A stretch of 38,909 bases of DNA from JAVBSX01 sp051660685. GTDB taxonomy: Bacteria > Planctomycetota > Planctomycetia > Pirellulales > Thermoguttaceae. The notes beneath the pieces are model-generated. The model saw only the letters and a program-made list of their open reading frames with translations. It did no database searches and was not told where the DNA came from. A program made the translations under genes and the position numbers. The stretch covers positions 1 through 38,909 of the forward strand of contig JBOFQB010000039.1 of NCBI GenBank assembly GCA_051660685.1. Direction: 5' to 3'. Positions 13,670 through 22,383 of this stretch are shown here, piece by piece (position 1 is the stretch's first letter; the number at the start of each line of letters is the position of its first letter).

Positions 13670-15319
13670 ATGTACAAACGCCGCAAAGCGGTGCTGCAAA
13701 GCACCCTTGTCGTCGGGGCAGGAACACTTATTAGCCGGTTTCTCGGGATGCTCCGAGACTCGGCAACTGCCGCAATGCTCGGCATGTCGGCCGGGGGAAT
13801 TATGGATTCCTTTGTGTTCGCATTCCGATTGCCCGATGTTGCGCGACGAATGTTTGGTGAAGGGACTCTTTCCGTCAGCTTTATTCCACACTTTGCCAAA
13901 CTCTGGAACGAAGACCAACAAAAAGCATGGAGTCTCGTCTCTTACGCCCTCTTCGCTATATTTTGGCTCCTCTTCTCAATCGTCCTCTTCGGCGAACTCC
14001 TTTGTCTGTCCGCAACCTTCCTCTTTACTCCCGACAGTAAGGTCTACATCGCTGCTCAACTGACTGCCCTGATGTTGCCGTATCTGCTTTTGATCTGTTC
14101 GGCTGCAATTGCGGCTGCAACATTACAAACATTGGGCAATTTTTTCGTCCCCTCTCTCGTCCCCATGATCCTGAATGTCATCTGGTTGACCGGATTGTTG
14201 GTTCTTTCTCCCTTTCTCACCTCAACTCCGCTCGAACGTTGTCTCCTTTTAGGAGGGTGTATTCTTTTCGCCGGTTGTATCCAATTCAGTCTCCAATTGC
14301 CGTTTTTACGTCGAGCCGGTTTTCGGTTGCAACGAGATTGGCAAGACATTCGGGAAGAGTGCAGGAACATGGTCCGTTCGTTTTTTCCAACCATTTTTGG
14401 ATTAATGGGACCGCAGATCAATGTTCTCACAATTACCGCAATTGCTTGGATATTTTCGGGTCAAGCAACCGCCCATATCCGTTGGATCACCTGGTTGGGC
14501 GGTCAGGTCCATTATCCTCTTGCAATCGGTTCAACCGCTTCGATTTACTTCAGCGAACGTTTGTATGAATTTCCGCAAGGACTGCTCGGTTTGGCGATTG
14601 CAACGGTCGTCTATCCCCTTTTGAGCCGACATGCAGCCAATTTGGACTTTTCGGCCCTTGCCGAAGACCTCTGTTTCGGTTTGCGTTTGGTGTTTTCGCT
14701 CGCAATTCCCGCAACTTTAGGTTTGATGCTTCTCTCAGAACCGCTTGCCCGATTGTTGTATCAACGAGGAGCGTTCACTCCAACGGACATGTTCCGAACA
14801 GCGGACATGATTTACTGGTTCAGTTTCGGTGTTTGCGGTTTCTGCTCCATCCCGCTTCTTGTCCGCGCCTTTTACGTCGTCGGAGACATCCGAACCCCTG
14901 TCCGAATCGGTCTCCTCTGTTGTCTGCTCAATCTGGTCCTTGCACTGATCCTCATGTGGAACATGTCCGAACGCGGTTTGGCCCTTGCAACCAGTCTCGC
15001 TGCAACAATCCAGACAGCTCTGTTACTCTTTGTTTTCGTTGCCAAACATAAACTGTTGAACTTCGCCAAAATCCTTAAAACTGTCTTCCGTTCCGTGATT
15101 GCATCTGTTTTAATGGGATTGGTGATTGACCTGATTCTGGACAATGTGCGGGGAAAATCCTCAATCAGCTGCATCGTCCAAATCGGTTTGGCCTGTTCAA
15201 TCGGCGGTCTCGTCTTTCTCGTCGTTTTCTATTTCTTGGCAATGAAAGACTTTGATTCTTTTTTTTCGAGAAGACAAAAAGCCCGATTTGACATTCCTCC
15301 CAAACGAAAACGTTCTTGA
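13670..15319 (+). CDS. murJ: Lipid II flippase MurJ (MviN)
   Basis: A 549-residue integral membrane protein of the MOP superfamily that moves lipid II across the inner membrane for peptidoglycan synthesis. The N-terminal signature S-R-F-L-G-M-L-R-D is followed by D-S-F-V-F-A-F-R-L-P-D-V-A-R-R-M-F-G-E-G, and F-I-P-H-F completes the MurJ block containing the essential Arg residues. R-G-A-F-T-P-T-D in the middle is also typical. About 14 hydrophobic segments fit the family. The C-terminus is short and basic. The ATG at 13670 has no Shine-Dalgarno. The gene is isolated: it diverges from the SHD1 gene across a repeat-filled gap and converges with the M56 gene. A related 48-bp repeat lies on each side. 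Confidence 0.93.
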   Translation: MYKRRKAVLQSTLVVGAGTLISRFLGMLRDSATAAMLGMSAGGIMDSFVFAFRLPDVARRMFGEGTLSVSFIPHFAKLWNEDQQKAWSLVSYALFAIFWLLFSIVLFGELLCLSATFLFTPDSKVYIAAQLTALMLPYLLLICSAAIAAATLQTLGNFFVPSLVPMILNVIWLTGLLVLSPFLTSTPLERCLLLGGCILFAGCIQFSLQLPFLRRAGFRLQRDWQDIREECRNMVRSFFPTIFGLMGPQINVLTITAIAWIFSGQATAHIRWITWLGGQVHYPLAIGSTASIYFSERLYEFPQGLLGLAIATVVYPLLSRHAANLDFSALAEDLCFGLRLVFSLAIPATLGLMLLSEPLARLLYQRGAFTPTDMFRTADMIYWFSFGVCGFCSIPLLVRAFYVVGDIRTPVRIGLLCCLLNLVLALILMWNMSERGLALATSLAATIQTALLLFVFVAKHKLLNFAKILKTVFRSVIASVLMGLVIDLILDNVRGKSSISCIVQIGLACSIGGLVFLVVFYFLAMKDFDSFFSRRQKARFDIPPKRKRS

Positions 15320-15327
15320 GAGACTGT

Positions 15328-15447
15328 TCATAAACAACGATTGTGTTTTGGTTTTGGTGAAACTGATCTGAAGTCGTTGAGCCGCATTTCCATCATTAGC
15401 ATACACCTTTCACGCTTTTTTTGAAGCCAAAAATTAAAGGACAATTG
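15328..15447. repeat. 48-bp repeat (downstream copy) fused to a second repeat module
   Basis: 15328-15374 repeats 13230-13277. It continues with GTTGAGCCGC, then GCATACACCTTTCACGCTTT and AAAATTAAAGGACAATT. These match 38653-38748, except that the palindromic arms present there are absent here. Confidence 0.65.
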
Positions 15448-15495
15448 GGTGTTGCGCATGTACATTAATTCTGGAACCGCTCTAAACGACAAATA

Positions 15496-18279
15496 CTATT
15501 GCCCGGTTTGTTCAACGGATTGAGACATTGGGGTTCCTCTCTTTTCGGGCTGTTGCAACTTCAATTCCGCTTGCTTTAATTCCAATTGGGCTTGCTTTAA
15601 TTCCAATTCCGCTTGCAAGAGATTAGTTTGGGGTACTCCACCAACATCAAGAGCGGATTGCTGAAAATCAACCCTCTTTTGACACCAATCACATTTTTCG
15701 CGCAATGTCTGTTGCAGCAGATCATCTTGTCCTGATTCACTGTACAGTTCAATCTGCGAATTGGCAAGTGTAATCCCGGCATCTGCGAGCGTGAACGCCG
15801 TCACGTCTTTTCTGCCCATATCATAAGCACTTTTCGCATAGTCGAACGATCTATGACACCAATCGACCTTTTCCTTTAACGCCGTTAAAAGTCGTTCCTT
15901 GTCCTTTTGCCAAGTTGCTAATTTGATTTTGGCGTTTGCAACACTGATTCCGGCCCGACACAACTCCGATTGACTGATTGTACCAAGATCGTATCCCCGC
16001 TGAAATTTCTGAAAACACATTTCCGCCAACTCCTGTTGCGATTCCAGAATCGCCCGTTGCTGTTCCTCGATCTGAGTGTCAACCGGAATTGAGGGAGAGA
16101 CATTCAATTCCTCCTGCTTTTCCAGTTCATTTTTCCAGTATTCCAATTCCTGTTTGGCCGATTCGACATCTTCTTTCGTCGTTAAACCGACTTCAGCACT
16201 CGTTTTAGTTGCATCAACCTTTTTTTGGACCCAATCAACCAGTTGGAAGTGTGATTGACTCTCTTTTGCCTTATCTCCCAACTGTCGATAAAGTGCGATT
16301 CTGGCCCGTTCAAGCTGAACACCCGCTTGTGCATAATCTAAAGTTTTCCCCTTTTTTGCCCCAAGTTCATACGCCGCTTTCGTGAACTGAAATGCCTTTT
16401 CACTCCAATCCAATTGTTCTCGCAATGCTGCAATCAATTGTCCCTCATCTCTCAAAAACCTTGCCAAATTCTCTTTTACAGATGCAAGGTTAATTCCGAC
16501 AGTCGCCAAATCGTCCATATCCGCAACACCAGCATCAAATTGTTTTTGACGACTTTCTAAAATTTCTTCCGCCCATTTTACCTGTTCCTGATAATACTCC
16601 AACCATAATTTTCCACTCTTGTTTTTAGCATCCTGCCCCAATTCCCGCTCTCCCCGATGTAACGATTCCAAAATGATTTCGGCAATTTTCAAATCGATTC
16701 CCCACTTTTTTACATCGGATTTGTCAACAAGTTGTCCGAACAGATAAATGCTTTTGCGTAAGAGTTGTACCTTCTCTTCTCCCGCTTGAATAGCGTTTCG
16801 TAAAACTCCTGTTTGGCGGAACAGTTCTATTTTAGCGTCAAGGACAGATGCTTCCAGATGAAACAACCAGACCATATCCCTCTTATTCATCGGATTTTGG
16901 GAATTCGCTTTTGCATACGCAAGTCGCTCTTCGGCTTGACTTAACTCTTGTAAAAGGGCGTTTTTCTTTTCAACTGACAGTTCTGCCGGATTAGCGGATA
17001 ATGGTCCAACCGGAGTTGACGGAGTTTCAAGAGTGTCGGTTTGTGTCGGCATATCCTCTGTTATTGTCAACGATTTCGTGATCGGTATAAACGGCGAAAA
17101 AGTGCCGATTGCGAGAATACCACAAAGTGCAACAATCGTGAAAACCCAACGTCCCGTCAAACCAAGCGGGGTTCTTGCGATGTTGGGGTTGAGAATCGTC
17201 GTAATACGTCGTTTCACCTCCTTACGTTGTGACATTGCGACAACGCAACCCGATATTTTGATCCGTTGTTGTTTCAAACCGGTTACAACATGAAGCAGTG
17301 TATTGGCGTAAACAGCCGGTTCTTCTCCGTTGGACAAGACGACATCATCACATGCTGATTCCCGTTCAATCCTAAGTCGATGAACGGCGAACCAACAGAG
17401 AGGATGAAACCAATAGAGCGACAAGGTGAAACGGGCCAAAACCTGCCAAAAAAGGTCCTTTCTCACAATATGAGCCAATTCATGTGTCAAGACGGAACGG
17501 ATTTCACTCTTTGACCAATCTTGATAATGTTGAGGTAAAACAATTTGTGGTTGAGTGATTCCAACCGTAAAGGGAATACCCTTTTCGGTCAACATCAGTT
17601 GAACCGGTTTGTTGATCTTTTGTCGTTTGGCAATCTGTTGCAACAGTTCCCGTAATTCGGGATCGTCAATCGGTCGAAATGTTCTTCGCAATCGTTGAGC
17701 CGAAATCAACGAACCGAACAGTCGAATCAAAAAAAGAAAAGAAATGATTCCCCAAACAGGAACAAGGGCAGATAACAGAAATGTAACATTCAATTTTGGC
17801 AACAAATCTGAGGTTGGAGTTGGCATCTCGGTTTTCGTTGTCGCAATCCCCTGTTCCAATGAGGTGAATTCGTACAAAACCGGCAATTGGACCGTTTGGT
17901 CAACTGTCGCAATCGATTCCGCGTGTTCTTGAATCGGTGTTGGAACGTCAACCCGATTAAGGACTGTTTCCACATAAGGATATTTAATATACTGATCTTC
18001 AAAATACACTTGTTCTTGATGAGGGACCGATTGAAAAAAAGACCAACTTGGAAGTGCAAAGATACAAATCGGGACGAGGAGCAACCCCAAAAGGGTCCGC
18101 GTCCAAATTTGATGTCGCCAATCAGCCGAATATCGAACCGTTAACCAACTGATTAGAATTGCAACGGACAATAACAGCGTTGCGACAAACAAAACGTGCA
18201 TCAAAAGTATTGACATCATGATGATTAAGGGGGTAAAAGTGTTTCTGATGATTTGTTCGGCATCTTCAATGTCGAACAT
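15496..18279 (-). CDS. BlaR1/MecR1-type M56 metallopeptidase with a long repeat tail
   Basis: A 927-residue membrane protein. The N-terminal half has several membrane segments (about 19-48, 60-83, 166-188, 378-397) and an M56 zinc-protease domain with H-E-L-A-H at 266-270 and E-R-E-S-A-C-D-D at 306-313. In BlaR1-like systems this protease inactivates the BlaI repressor after an outside signal. Residues about 430-927 replace the usual penicillin-binding sensor with alpha-helical repeats of 60-70 residues. The pattern is A.Y(E/D).G.....L..A...L..A...L....G, reminiscent of TolC hairpins. There is no SxxK/SDN/KTG sensor, so beta-lactams are probably not the signal. The upstream TTG at 18285 is an alternative start to ATG 18279. 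The gene follows blaI by 17 bp in an operon. Confidence 0.82.
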   Translation of the reverse strand: MFDIEDAEQIIRNTFTPLIIMMSILLMHVLFVATLLLSVAILISWLTVRYSADWRHQIWTRTLLGLLLVPICIFALPSWSFFQSVPHQEQVYFEDQYIKYPYVETVLNRVDVPTPIQEHAESIATVDQTVQLPVLYEFTSLEQGIATTKTEMPTPTSDLLPKLNVTFLLSALVPVWGIISFLFLIRLFGSLISAQRLRRTFRPIDDPELRELLQQIAKRQKINKPVQLMLTEKGIPFTVGITQPQIVLPQHYQDWSKSEIRSVLTHELAHIVRKDLFWQVLARFTLSLYWFHPLCWFAVHRLRIERESACDDVVLSNGEEPAVYANTLLHVVTGLKQQRIKISGCVVAMSQRKEVKRRITTILNPNIARTPLGLTGRWVFTIVALCGILAIGTFSPFIPITKSLTITEDMPTQTDTLETPSTPVGPLSANPAELSVEKKNALLQELSQAEERLAYAKANSQNPMNKRDMVWLFHLEASVLDAKIELFRQTGVLRNAIQAGEEKVQLLRKSIYLFGQLVDKSDVKKWGIDLKIAEIILESLHRGERELGQDAKNKSGKLWLEYYQEQVKWAEEILESRQKQFDAGVADMDDLATVGINLASVKENLARFLRDEGQLIAALREQLDWSEKAFQFTKAAYELGAKKGKTLDYAQAGVQLERARIALYRQLGDKAKESQSHFQLVDWVQKKVDATKTSAEVGLTTKEDVESAKQELEYWKNELEKQEELNVSPSIPVDTQIEEQQRAILESQQELAEMCFQKFQRGYDLGTISQSELCRAGISVANAKIKLATWQKDKERLLTALKEKVDWCHRSFDYAKSAYDMGRKDVTAFTLADAGITLANSQIELYSESGQDDLLQQTLREKCDWCQKRVDFQQSALDVGGVPQTNLLQAELELKQAQLELKQAELKLQQPEKRGTPMSQSVEQTGQ

Positions 18280-18296
18280 TTCCAATCGTCCTGAGT

Positions 18297-18686
18297 CTAT
18301 CTTTTCATTCGGTTGCTCTTTTCAATGATTTCACGCAATTCGGCGTAATCCTTTTCGCTTAAATCATCGGCTGCAACATCAAGGAGTGCCGCAACCGCCT
18401 CTTTGGGATTCCCCGCAAAAAAGGTGTCCAACAAATTCCGCAAGAGTGATTTTCTCGCCGATTGCTTTGCGAGAATAGGTCGATACAAATACCGTGCTTT
18501 TTCTCGTCGGTATTCTAACACCCCTTTTTGAACCAGAATCGAAAGAATCGCCCGAATCGCGCTGTAAGAAGGAGGATTGGCAATTGCACTTAAAACGTCC
18601 TGAACAGACGCCTCTTCCAATCGATAAACAGTTTCGGCAACCTGACGTTCACGAGGAGCCAATTCATTTAACATTGTCCATTCCAT
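18297..18686 (-). CDS. BlaI/MecI-family transcriptional repressor
   Basis: A 129-residue winged-helix repressor. L-A-P-R-E-R-Q-V-A-E-T-V-Y-R-L, S-V-Q-D-V-L, S-Y-S-A-I-R-A-I-L-S-I-L-V-Q-K-G-V-L and A-R-Y-L-Y-R-P reproduce the BlaI/MecI pattern of helix-turn-helix, wing and dimerisation helices. Such repressors bind as dimers to dyads in their own promoter and are removed by the M56 protease encoded next door. ATG at 18686 is used; ATG 18674 is also possible. Two dyads lie 57-89 bp upstream and are the likely operators. What besides this operon it controls is not visible. Confidence 0.9.
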   Translation of the reverse strand: MEWTMLNELAPRERQVAETVYRLEEASVQDVLSAIANPPSYSAIRAILSILVQKGVLEYRREKARYLYRPILAKQSARKSLLRNLLDTFFAGNPKEAVAALLDVAADDLSEKDYAELREIIEKSNRMKR

Positions 18687-18742
18687 TTGAATAATACTGG
18701 TCGAAGTACCTAAGTGGAAAACTTGGAAACAGAAATCACAAA

Positions 18743-18775
18743 TGCTAATTTTTTAGCACTGCTGCAAATTTAGCA
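18743..18775 (-). promoter_or_regulatory. Candidate BlaI operators (two dyads)
   Basis: TGCTAATTTTTTAGCA at 18743-18758 is a perfect 6-bp dyad with a 4-base centre. The adjacent TGCTGCAAATTTAGCA at 18760-18775 is a weaker dyad with the same TGCT/AGCA ends, centred 17 bp away. Classical BlaI boxes are TACA..TGTA, so the half-site differs; the assignment comes from position. Confidence 0.45.
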
Positions 18776-18821
18776 CTTTTTCTCCAGAATGTCAATGTGT
18801 CTTTTGAAAAAAAACAGACCC

Positions 18822-19826
18822 TTATTCGTTGATTCGTTCGTCAAGATTGGCAATGTCAATGTATTGATAAGCCCCGCCGTTTGAACGGGCAATCTCTTTC
18901 AAGTAATTCGTCCGGGGAGGATTCGCCCCTATCCCAAATTGAATCACGTTAATCTGTATTCCAGCTGTTGCGCGAGAAACCCGATCTCGTTCCCCCGAAT
19001 TCAAATCGTCCTTCGATTCTCCGTCCGTCAACAGAAAGATGACATCCGGCTTGAATCGCGCAGCTCGCAAAAGTGCATCTGCATGATTCGTCCCCCCTTC
19101 TGGAAAGATCGAACCGACAAAATTGACCGCCAACTCCTTATTCACGTCCGTTGCATATATCAAGTGATTAGCTGATTTCGGATTCGGAAAAATGAGGTCA
19201 CTCTTGTGATTGTAAAACAGTATCATCATTTGATGTGTACTCTTGAGCGAGTCAATCGCTTGAAGTAACTCTGACTTTGCTGCCTGAATCGGTTTTCCGC
19301 CAAATTCCCCCATACTCCCTGACCGATCAAAGACAAATGCAAAACGATACCCGGTTCCTGATAAACCAAAAACACGAACCGTCACTTTGGAAGAAGCCGG
19401 ATTGCTTGGATTGGTCGGATTGCCCGTTCTTTTTTCCGTCGACTGTTCTGACTCCTTCCAATCGGAATGAACCGGCTCGTTCGCCGGACCAAGCACTTGA
19501 ACTTTTAGATTAACAGGTGATTGTTCGGTTGGTGTCAACGGATTCTGTTCAGGAACTGTTTCGGTACTGTTTTCCTGTTGATCCTGCGTTAGGGTTTCGT
19601 CCTGATTCACAAAAACGGGACCTGTTTCGGACTTTGTTTTGAGGACGATTCCGACATTTTGAGCCGATTGATCGCCGGGTGCTCCGTGTATAACAGGGTC
19701 CAAAGGGACAAAATAGAGGAAGAGGAGCAAAAGGGAAAGATGGACGAGGACGGAACAGAACCAGACCGGGAGTCGGAACAGTCTTCTGTCTGAAAAATCC
19801 GGGTCACAATCCGTTTTGTTGTTCAT
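18822..19826 (-). CDS. Membrane-anchored von Willebrand factor A domain protein
   Basis: A 334-residue protein with a basic N-terminus and one membrane span (about 21-40), then a Pro/Gln/Thr-rich linker (about 45-145), then a vWA domain. The metal-ion-dependent adhesion site is complete: D167-R-S-G-S-M-G, T246 in G-G-T-N-H, and D268 in L-L-T-D-G-E-S. The N-terminal layout of short cytoplasmic part, one span and long linker is like TonB-type or planctomycete vWA proteins, so the domain would be extracytoplasmic. The ATG follows the ruvX TGA with no base between, so translation is probably coupled. The ligand and partners are unknown. Confidence 0.85.
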   Translation of the reverse strand: MNNKTDCDPDFSDRRLFRLPVWFCSVLVHLSLLLLFLYFVPLDPVIHGAPGDQSAQNVGIVLKTKSETGPVFVNQDETLTQDQQENSTETVPEQNPLTPTEQSPVNLKVQVLGPANEPVHSDWKESEQSTEKRTGNPTNPSNPASSKVTVRVFGLSGTGYRFAFVFDRSGSMGEFGGKPIQAAKSELLQAIDSLKSTHQMMILFYNHKSDLIFPNPKSANHLIYATDVNKELAVNFVGSIFPEGGTNHADALLRAARFKPDVIFLLTDGESKDDLNSGERDRVSRATAGIQINVIQFGIGANPPRTNYLKEIARSNGGAYQYIDIANLDERINE

Positions 19827-20321
19827 TCAATCGTCCAATCCTTGTACTTGTTCGGGCAAAACCGCCCCACTTTCAAGATATGTTGTCAACAAAATCTGTG
19901 CTGCAATACGGTCACGACGGTCTTTTCGACGTTTATTTGTCAACTTGGCACTTCTAAGATGCTGCTCCGCTTCCTTCGTTGTAAAACGTTCATCTACAAA
20001 GTCAACCGGGAGTGCTGTCATCTCATGCAACCATTTGGCAAATGCGACTGCTTCTGTTGCTTTTTGACTTATTTGTCCGTTCAGATGAACGGGAAGACCA
20101 ACGACAAAGCGGACGATTCGTTCTTGGGTCATCAAACGACGAAAATACTCAGCATCTTGCGTCACATTCTTTCGGGTGTATGTTTCGTAAGGACTTGCCA
20201 AAATACGGTTAGGATCGCTGATTGCAATTCCAATTCGGACTGTACCGTAGTCAATGCCCGCAACCCGACCGGGCGATTGTTTGTGAACCTTTAAGGGTGT
20301 CGTTGTTTCCATTTCAGTCAT
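19827..20321 (-). CDS. ruvX: Putative pre-16S rRNA nuclease / Holliday-junction resolvase-like YqgF
   Basis: A 164-residue RNase H-like protein. G-I-D23-Y-G-T-V-R-I-G is the first acidic motif, F-V-V-G-L-P-V-H-L-N-G the second strand, D-E-R-F-T-T the catalytic Glu region, and D-R-I-A-A-Q-I-L-L the last motif. In other bacteria this protein matures the 5' end of 16S rRNA. It is the first gene of a two-gene unit with the vWA gene. The ATG at 20321 and a second ATG three codons later are both possible; neither has a strong ribosome site. Confidence 0.92.
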   Translation of the reverse strand: MTEMETTTPLKVHKQSPGRVAGIDYGTVRIGIAISDPNRILASPYETYTRKNVTQDAEYFRRLMTQERIVRFVVGLPVHLNGQISQKATEAVAFAKWLHEMTALPVDFVDERFTTKEAEQHLRSAKLTNKRRKDRRDRIAAQILLTTYLESGAVLPEQVQGLDD

Positions 20322-20337
20322 TCTGTATATTTTAGAT

Positions 20338-20372
20338 AGGGAAGAGGGACAGAGGGATAGGGGATAGAGAAA
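20338..20372. repeat. G-rich heptamer-like array
   Basis: AGGGAAG, AGGGACA, GAGGGATA and GGGGATAG units, less regular than elsewhere. It lies in the divergent gap between ruvX and the short PQQ-like gene. Confidence 0.6.
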
Positions 20373-20422
20373 AGAAAGATATACTGCAAACAGTTAGAAA
20401 TGGTTTGTTTTCCGACTGGAAC

Positions 20423-20446
20423 GCGGGCATCTTGCCCGCATTTTTT
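20423..20446. repeat. GCGGGCA/TGCCCGC palindrome
   Basis: GCGGGCATCTTGCCCGC is a 7-bp perfect stem with loop TCT, followed by ATTTTTT. It looks like a terminator, but no plus-strand gene ends upstream. The same palindrome is, to my knowledge, widespread between genes in several phyla. Its translation (T-R-A-S-C-P-H-F-F) is why the frame upstream of 20523 is not genuine coding sequence. Confidence 0.75.
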
Positions 20447-20522
20447 CCTTGACATAGAACAGGCTCCTTCGCTGTTGCCTTTTTGTTTTTACCCCTTTAC
20501 TTTGCAAATCATTATCTTACAG

Positions 20523-21113
20523 ATGAGAATCAGGTCTATCCCTTTTATTCCATACACCCAACTGATCCGAATTGGGTTTGTTGTCCGAGCATTTGTCCCC
20601 GCATTTCTCATTGTTGTTCCCGTCTTTCTCCTTTTCTTTCAGTCTACCATTTTTTCCGGGGAAAGGGAACCGACGAATTCTTGGAATGGTCTGTTATTTT
20701 ACGCTCAAAAGACAGCATTATTTGCAGTCGATGCAACGACGGGGGAACCGGTTTGGAGTGAGACGGGAGAATTTTATCGTGAACAGAAAGTGGGAGACGA
20801 TTGGAAGAAGGAGCATCAAGAACTGTCCAGATCAACACAACCATCATGTCAACCTGTCAAACATGAAATGTCGATTCCTCATCTCATTCGCAACAATCGA
20901 CTTTACGTTGTTCTCCCGAAATCGGGTCGCAATCACAAATTTGGAACCGTTCTGCTTGCTTTTTCGCTCAAACAAGAGGGAAAATTGATTTGGAAAATTG
21001 AACGACCAATTGTTGCGATTGAATCATTGGTTGGAGACGACCTGTGTATCCGCGAAAAAAATGGTAGACTGTTTCATCTGGATGTTGCAACCGGCGAACC
21101 GTTTGACGAATAA
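20523..21113 (+). CDS. Short PQQ-like beta-propeller fragment with N-terminal membrane segment
   Basis: A 196-residue protein. An N-terminal hydrophobic stretch (about 17-42) is a signal or anchor. Three propeller-like blades follow: L-F-A-V-D-A-T-T-G-E-P-V-W, L-L-A-F-S-L-K-Q-E-G-K-L-I-W and L-F-H-L-D-V-A-T-G-E-P. These are half or fewer of the blades in a closed propeller, so the protein is either a truncated relative of the gene at 32752 or oligomerises. ATG 20523 is chosen because the frame upstream to 20400 is made of palindromic repeat and lacks conservation. The 82-bp gap to the peptidase gene downstream allows co-transcription. Function unknown. Confidence 0.65.
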   Translation: MRIRSIPFIPYTQLIRIGFVVRAFVPAFLIVVPVFLLFFQSTIFSGEREPTNSWNGLLFYAQKTALFAVDATTGEPVWSETGEFYREQKVGDDWKKEHQELSRSTQPSCQPVKHEMSIPHLIRNNRLYVVLPKSGRNHKFGTVLLAFSLKQEGKLIWKIERPIVAIESLVGDDLCIREKNGRLFHLDVATGEPFDE

Positions 21114-21195
21114 AAAAAGGTTTTGGCGGTCAAGGTCAAGGTCTTGAAACAGGATAAAAAAAACAGGTTAATCAGAAATCAATTGGGAGAATAAC

Positions 21196-22296
21196 ATGGA
21201 ACCTTTTCTGACACGTCGGAACCGACTGCGCGGTTTACTGAAAACATCAGGTGTTGAAGCCGTACTGATTACGAATTTTACCAATGTGACCTATTTGACC
21301 GGTTTTTCGGGAGATGACAGTTTTTTGTTGGTTCATGCAAAAGGTGATACAATCATCAGCGACGGTCGCTACACAACTCAAATCAGCGAGGAATGTCCCG
21401 GTCTTGATGTTTATATTCGTCCAGGTAACGTCTCGCTTTACAATGCTGTTGTTCAGGTTATAGATAGTTTTTCATTTGCCGAAAAGAAACTGGCGATTGA
21501 AGCGGATTCGTTGACCCTTGCCGCACAAAGTGCAATCAGCGAAAAACTTCCCTCTTGGATTCTGATTCCGACAAATAGTTGGGTTGAATCGTTGCGACAG
21601 ATTAAAGACAAGTATGAAATCGAACGGATTCGTCGGGCGATTCATGTCGCTAAACGGGGTTATGACTTGGTTCGTTGTGTTCTTGAGCCGGATCAAAGTG
21701 AGATTGATATTCGGAATGATTTGGAATACGCAATGAGAAAATTTGGGGCAGATGATCGGAGTTTCAACTCCATTGTCGCTGTTGGAAAACGGGCTGCACT
21801 TCCTCACGCCGTTCCAACCTCTCAACAGGTTAAGGAATCCGAACTTCTGCTCCTTGATTGGGGCGCAAAATGCAACGGTTATGTTTCTGATTTAACCCGG
21901 ACATTGGTTACAAAGAAACCGTCCTTGAAGTTCAAAAAAATCTACAACACGGTTTTGCGGGCGCAGAAACAGGCGATTGAAGCAATCCGACCCGGGGTCG
22001 TTGCCGAATCCGTTGACAGAATTGCCCGAAAAATTATTGAGGATGCGGGATTTGGCGGACACTTTAATCATGGTCTTGGACATGGAATTGGTCTTCTTGT
22101 TCATGAATCGGGACGACTTTCACAACACAGTCAACTGGTGTTGCAACCGGGAATGATTATGACCGTTGAACCGGGGATTTATCTGGTTGATTGGGGCGGA
22201 ATCCGAATTGAAGACGACGTGCTTGTTACCAAAAACGGATTTGAGGTACTCTCTTCCTCTGTCCCCAAAGAATTTGAAGATATGTTCTGTTTTTGA
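21196..22296 (+). CDS. Xaa-Pro peptidase (M24B family)
   Basis: A 366-residue cytoplasmic aminopeptidase removing residues in front of proline. It has an N-terminal creatinase-like domain (about 1-130) and a C-terminal pita-bread domain. The five metal ligands are in place: D221 (L-L-D-W-G), D232 (V-S-D-L-T-R-T), H296 (G-L-G-H-G-I-G), E325 (T-V-E-P-G-I-Y) and E339 (R-I-E-D-D). H292 and V-H303-E are the expected substrate His. GGGAGA about nine bases before ATG 21196 supports the start. Length and motifs match bacterial PepP/PepQ-like enzymes of about 360 residues (YpdF/YqhT type). The exact peptide substrate is not known. Confidence 0.92.
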   Translation: MEPFLTRRNRLRGLLKTSGVEAVLITNFTNVTYLTGFSGDDSFLLVHAKGDTIISDGRYTTQISEECPGLDVYIRPGNVSLYNAVVQVIDSFSFAEKKLAIEADSLTLAAQSAISEKLPSWILIPTNSWVESLRQIKDKYEIERIRRAIHVAKRGYDLVRCVLEPDQSEIDIRNDLEYAMRKFGADDRSFNSIVAVGKRAALPHAVPTSQQVKESELLLLDWGAKCNGYVSDLTRTLVTKKPSLKFKKIYNTVLRAQKQAIEAIRPGVVAESVDRIARKIIEDAGFGGHFNHGLGHGIGLLVHESGRLSQHSQLVLQPGMIMTVEPGIYLVDWGGIRIEDDVLVTKNGFEVLSSSVPKEFEDMFCF

Positions 22297-22383
22297 GTGT
22301 TAGGTGTGTGATGAAACAAAGTCAAAATCGGGGCCGTTGTAGAAAAGAGGAATGTAGGAGGTAGAGAATAGAGGAGTACCCCC

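Noticed and set aside
15496..18686. Beta-lactam resistance operon
   Set aside because: BlaI and the M56 protease are present, but there is no beta-lactamase or penicillin-binding sensor domain. Only the regulatory architecture is shared.
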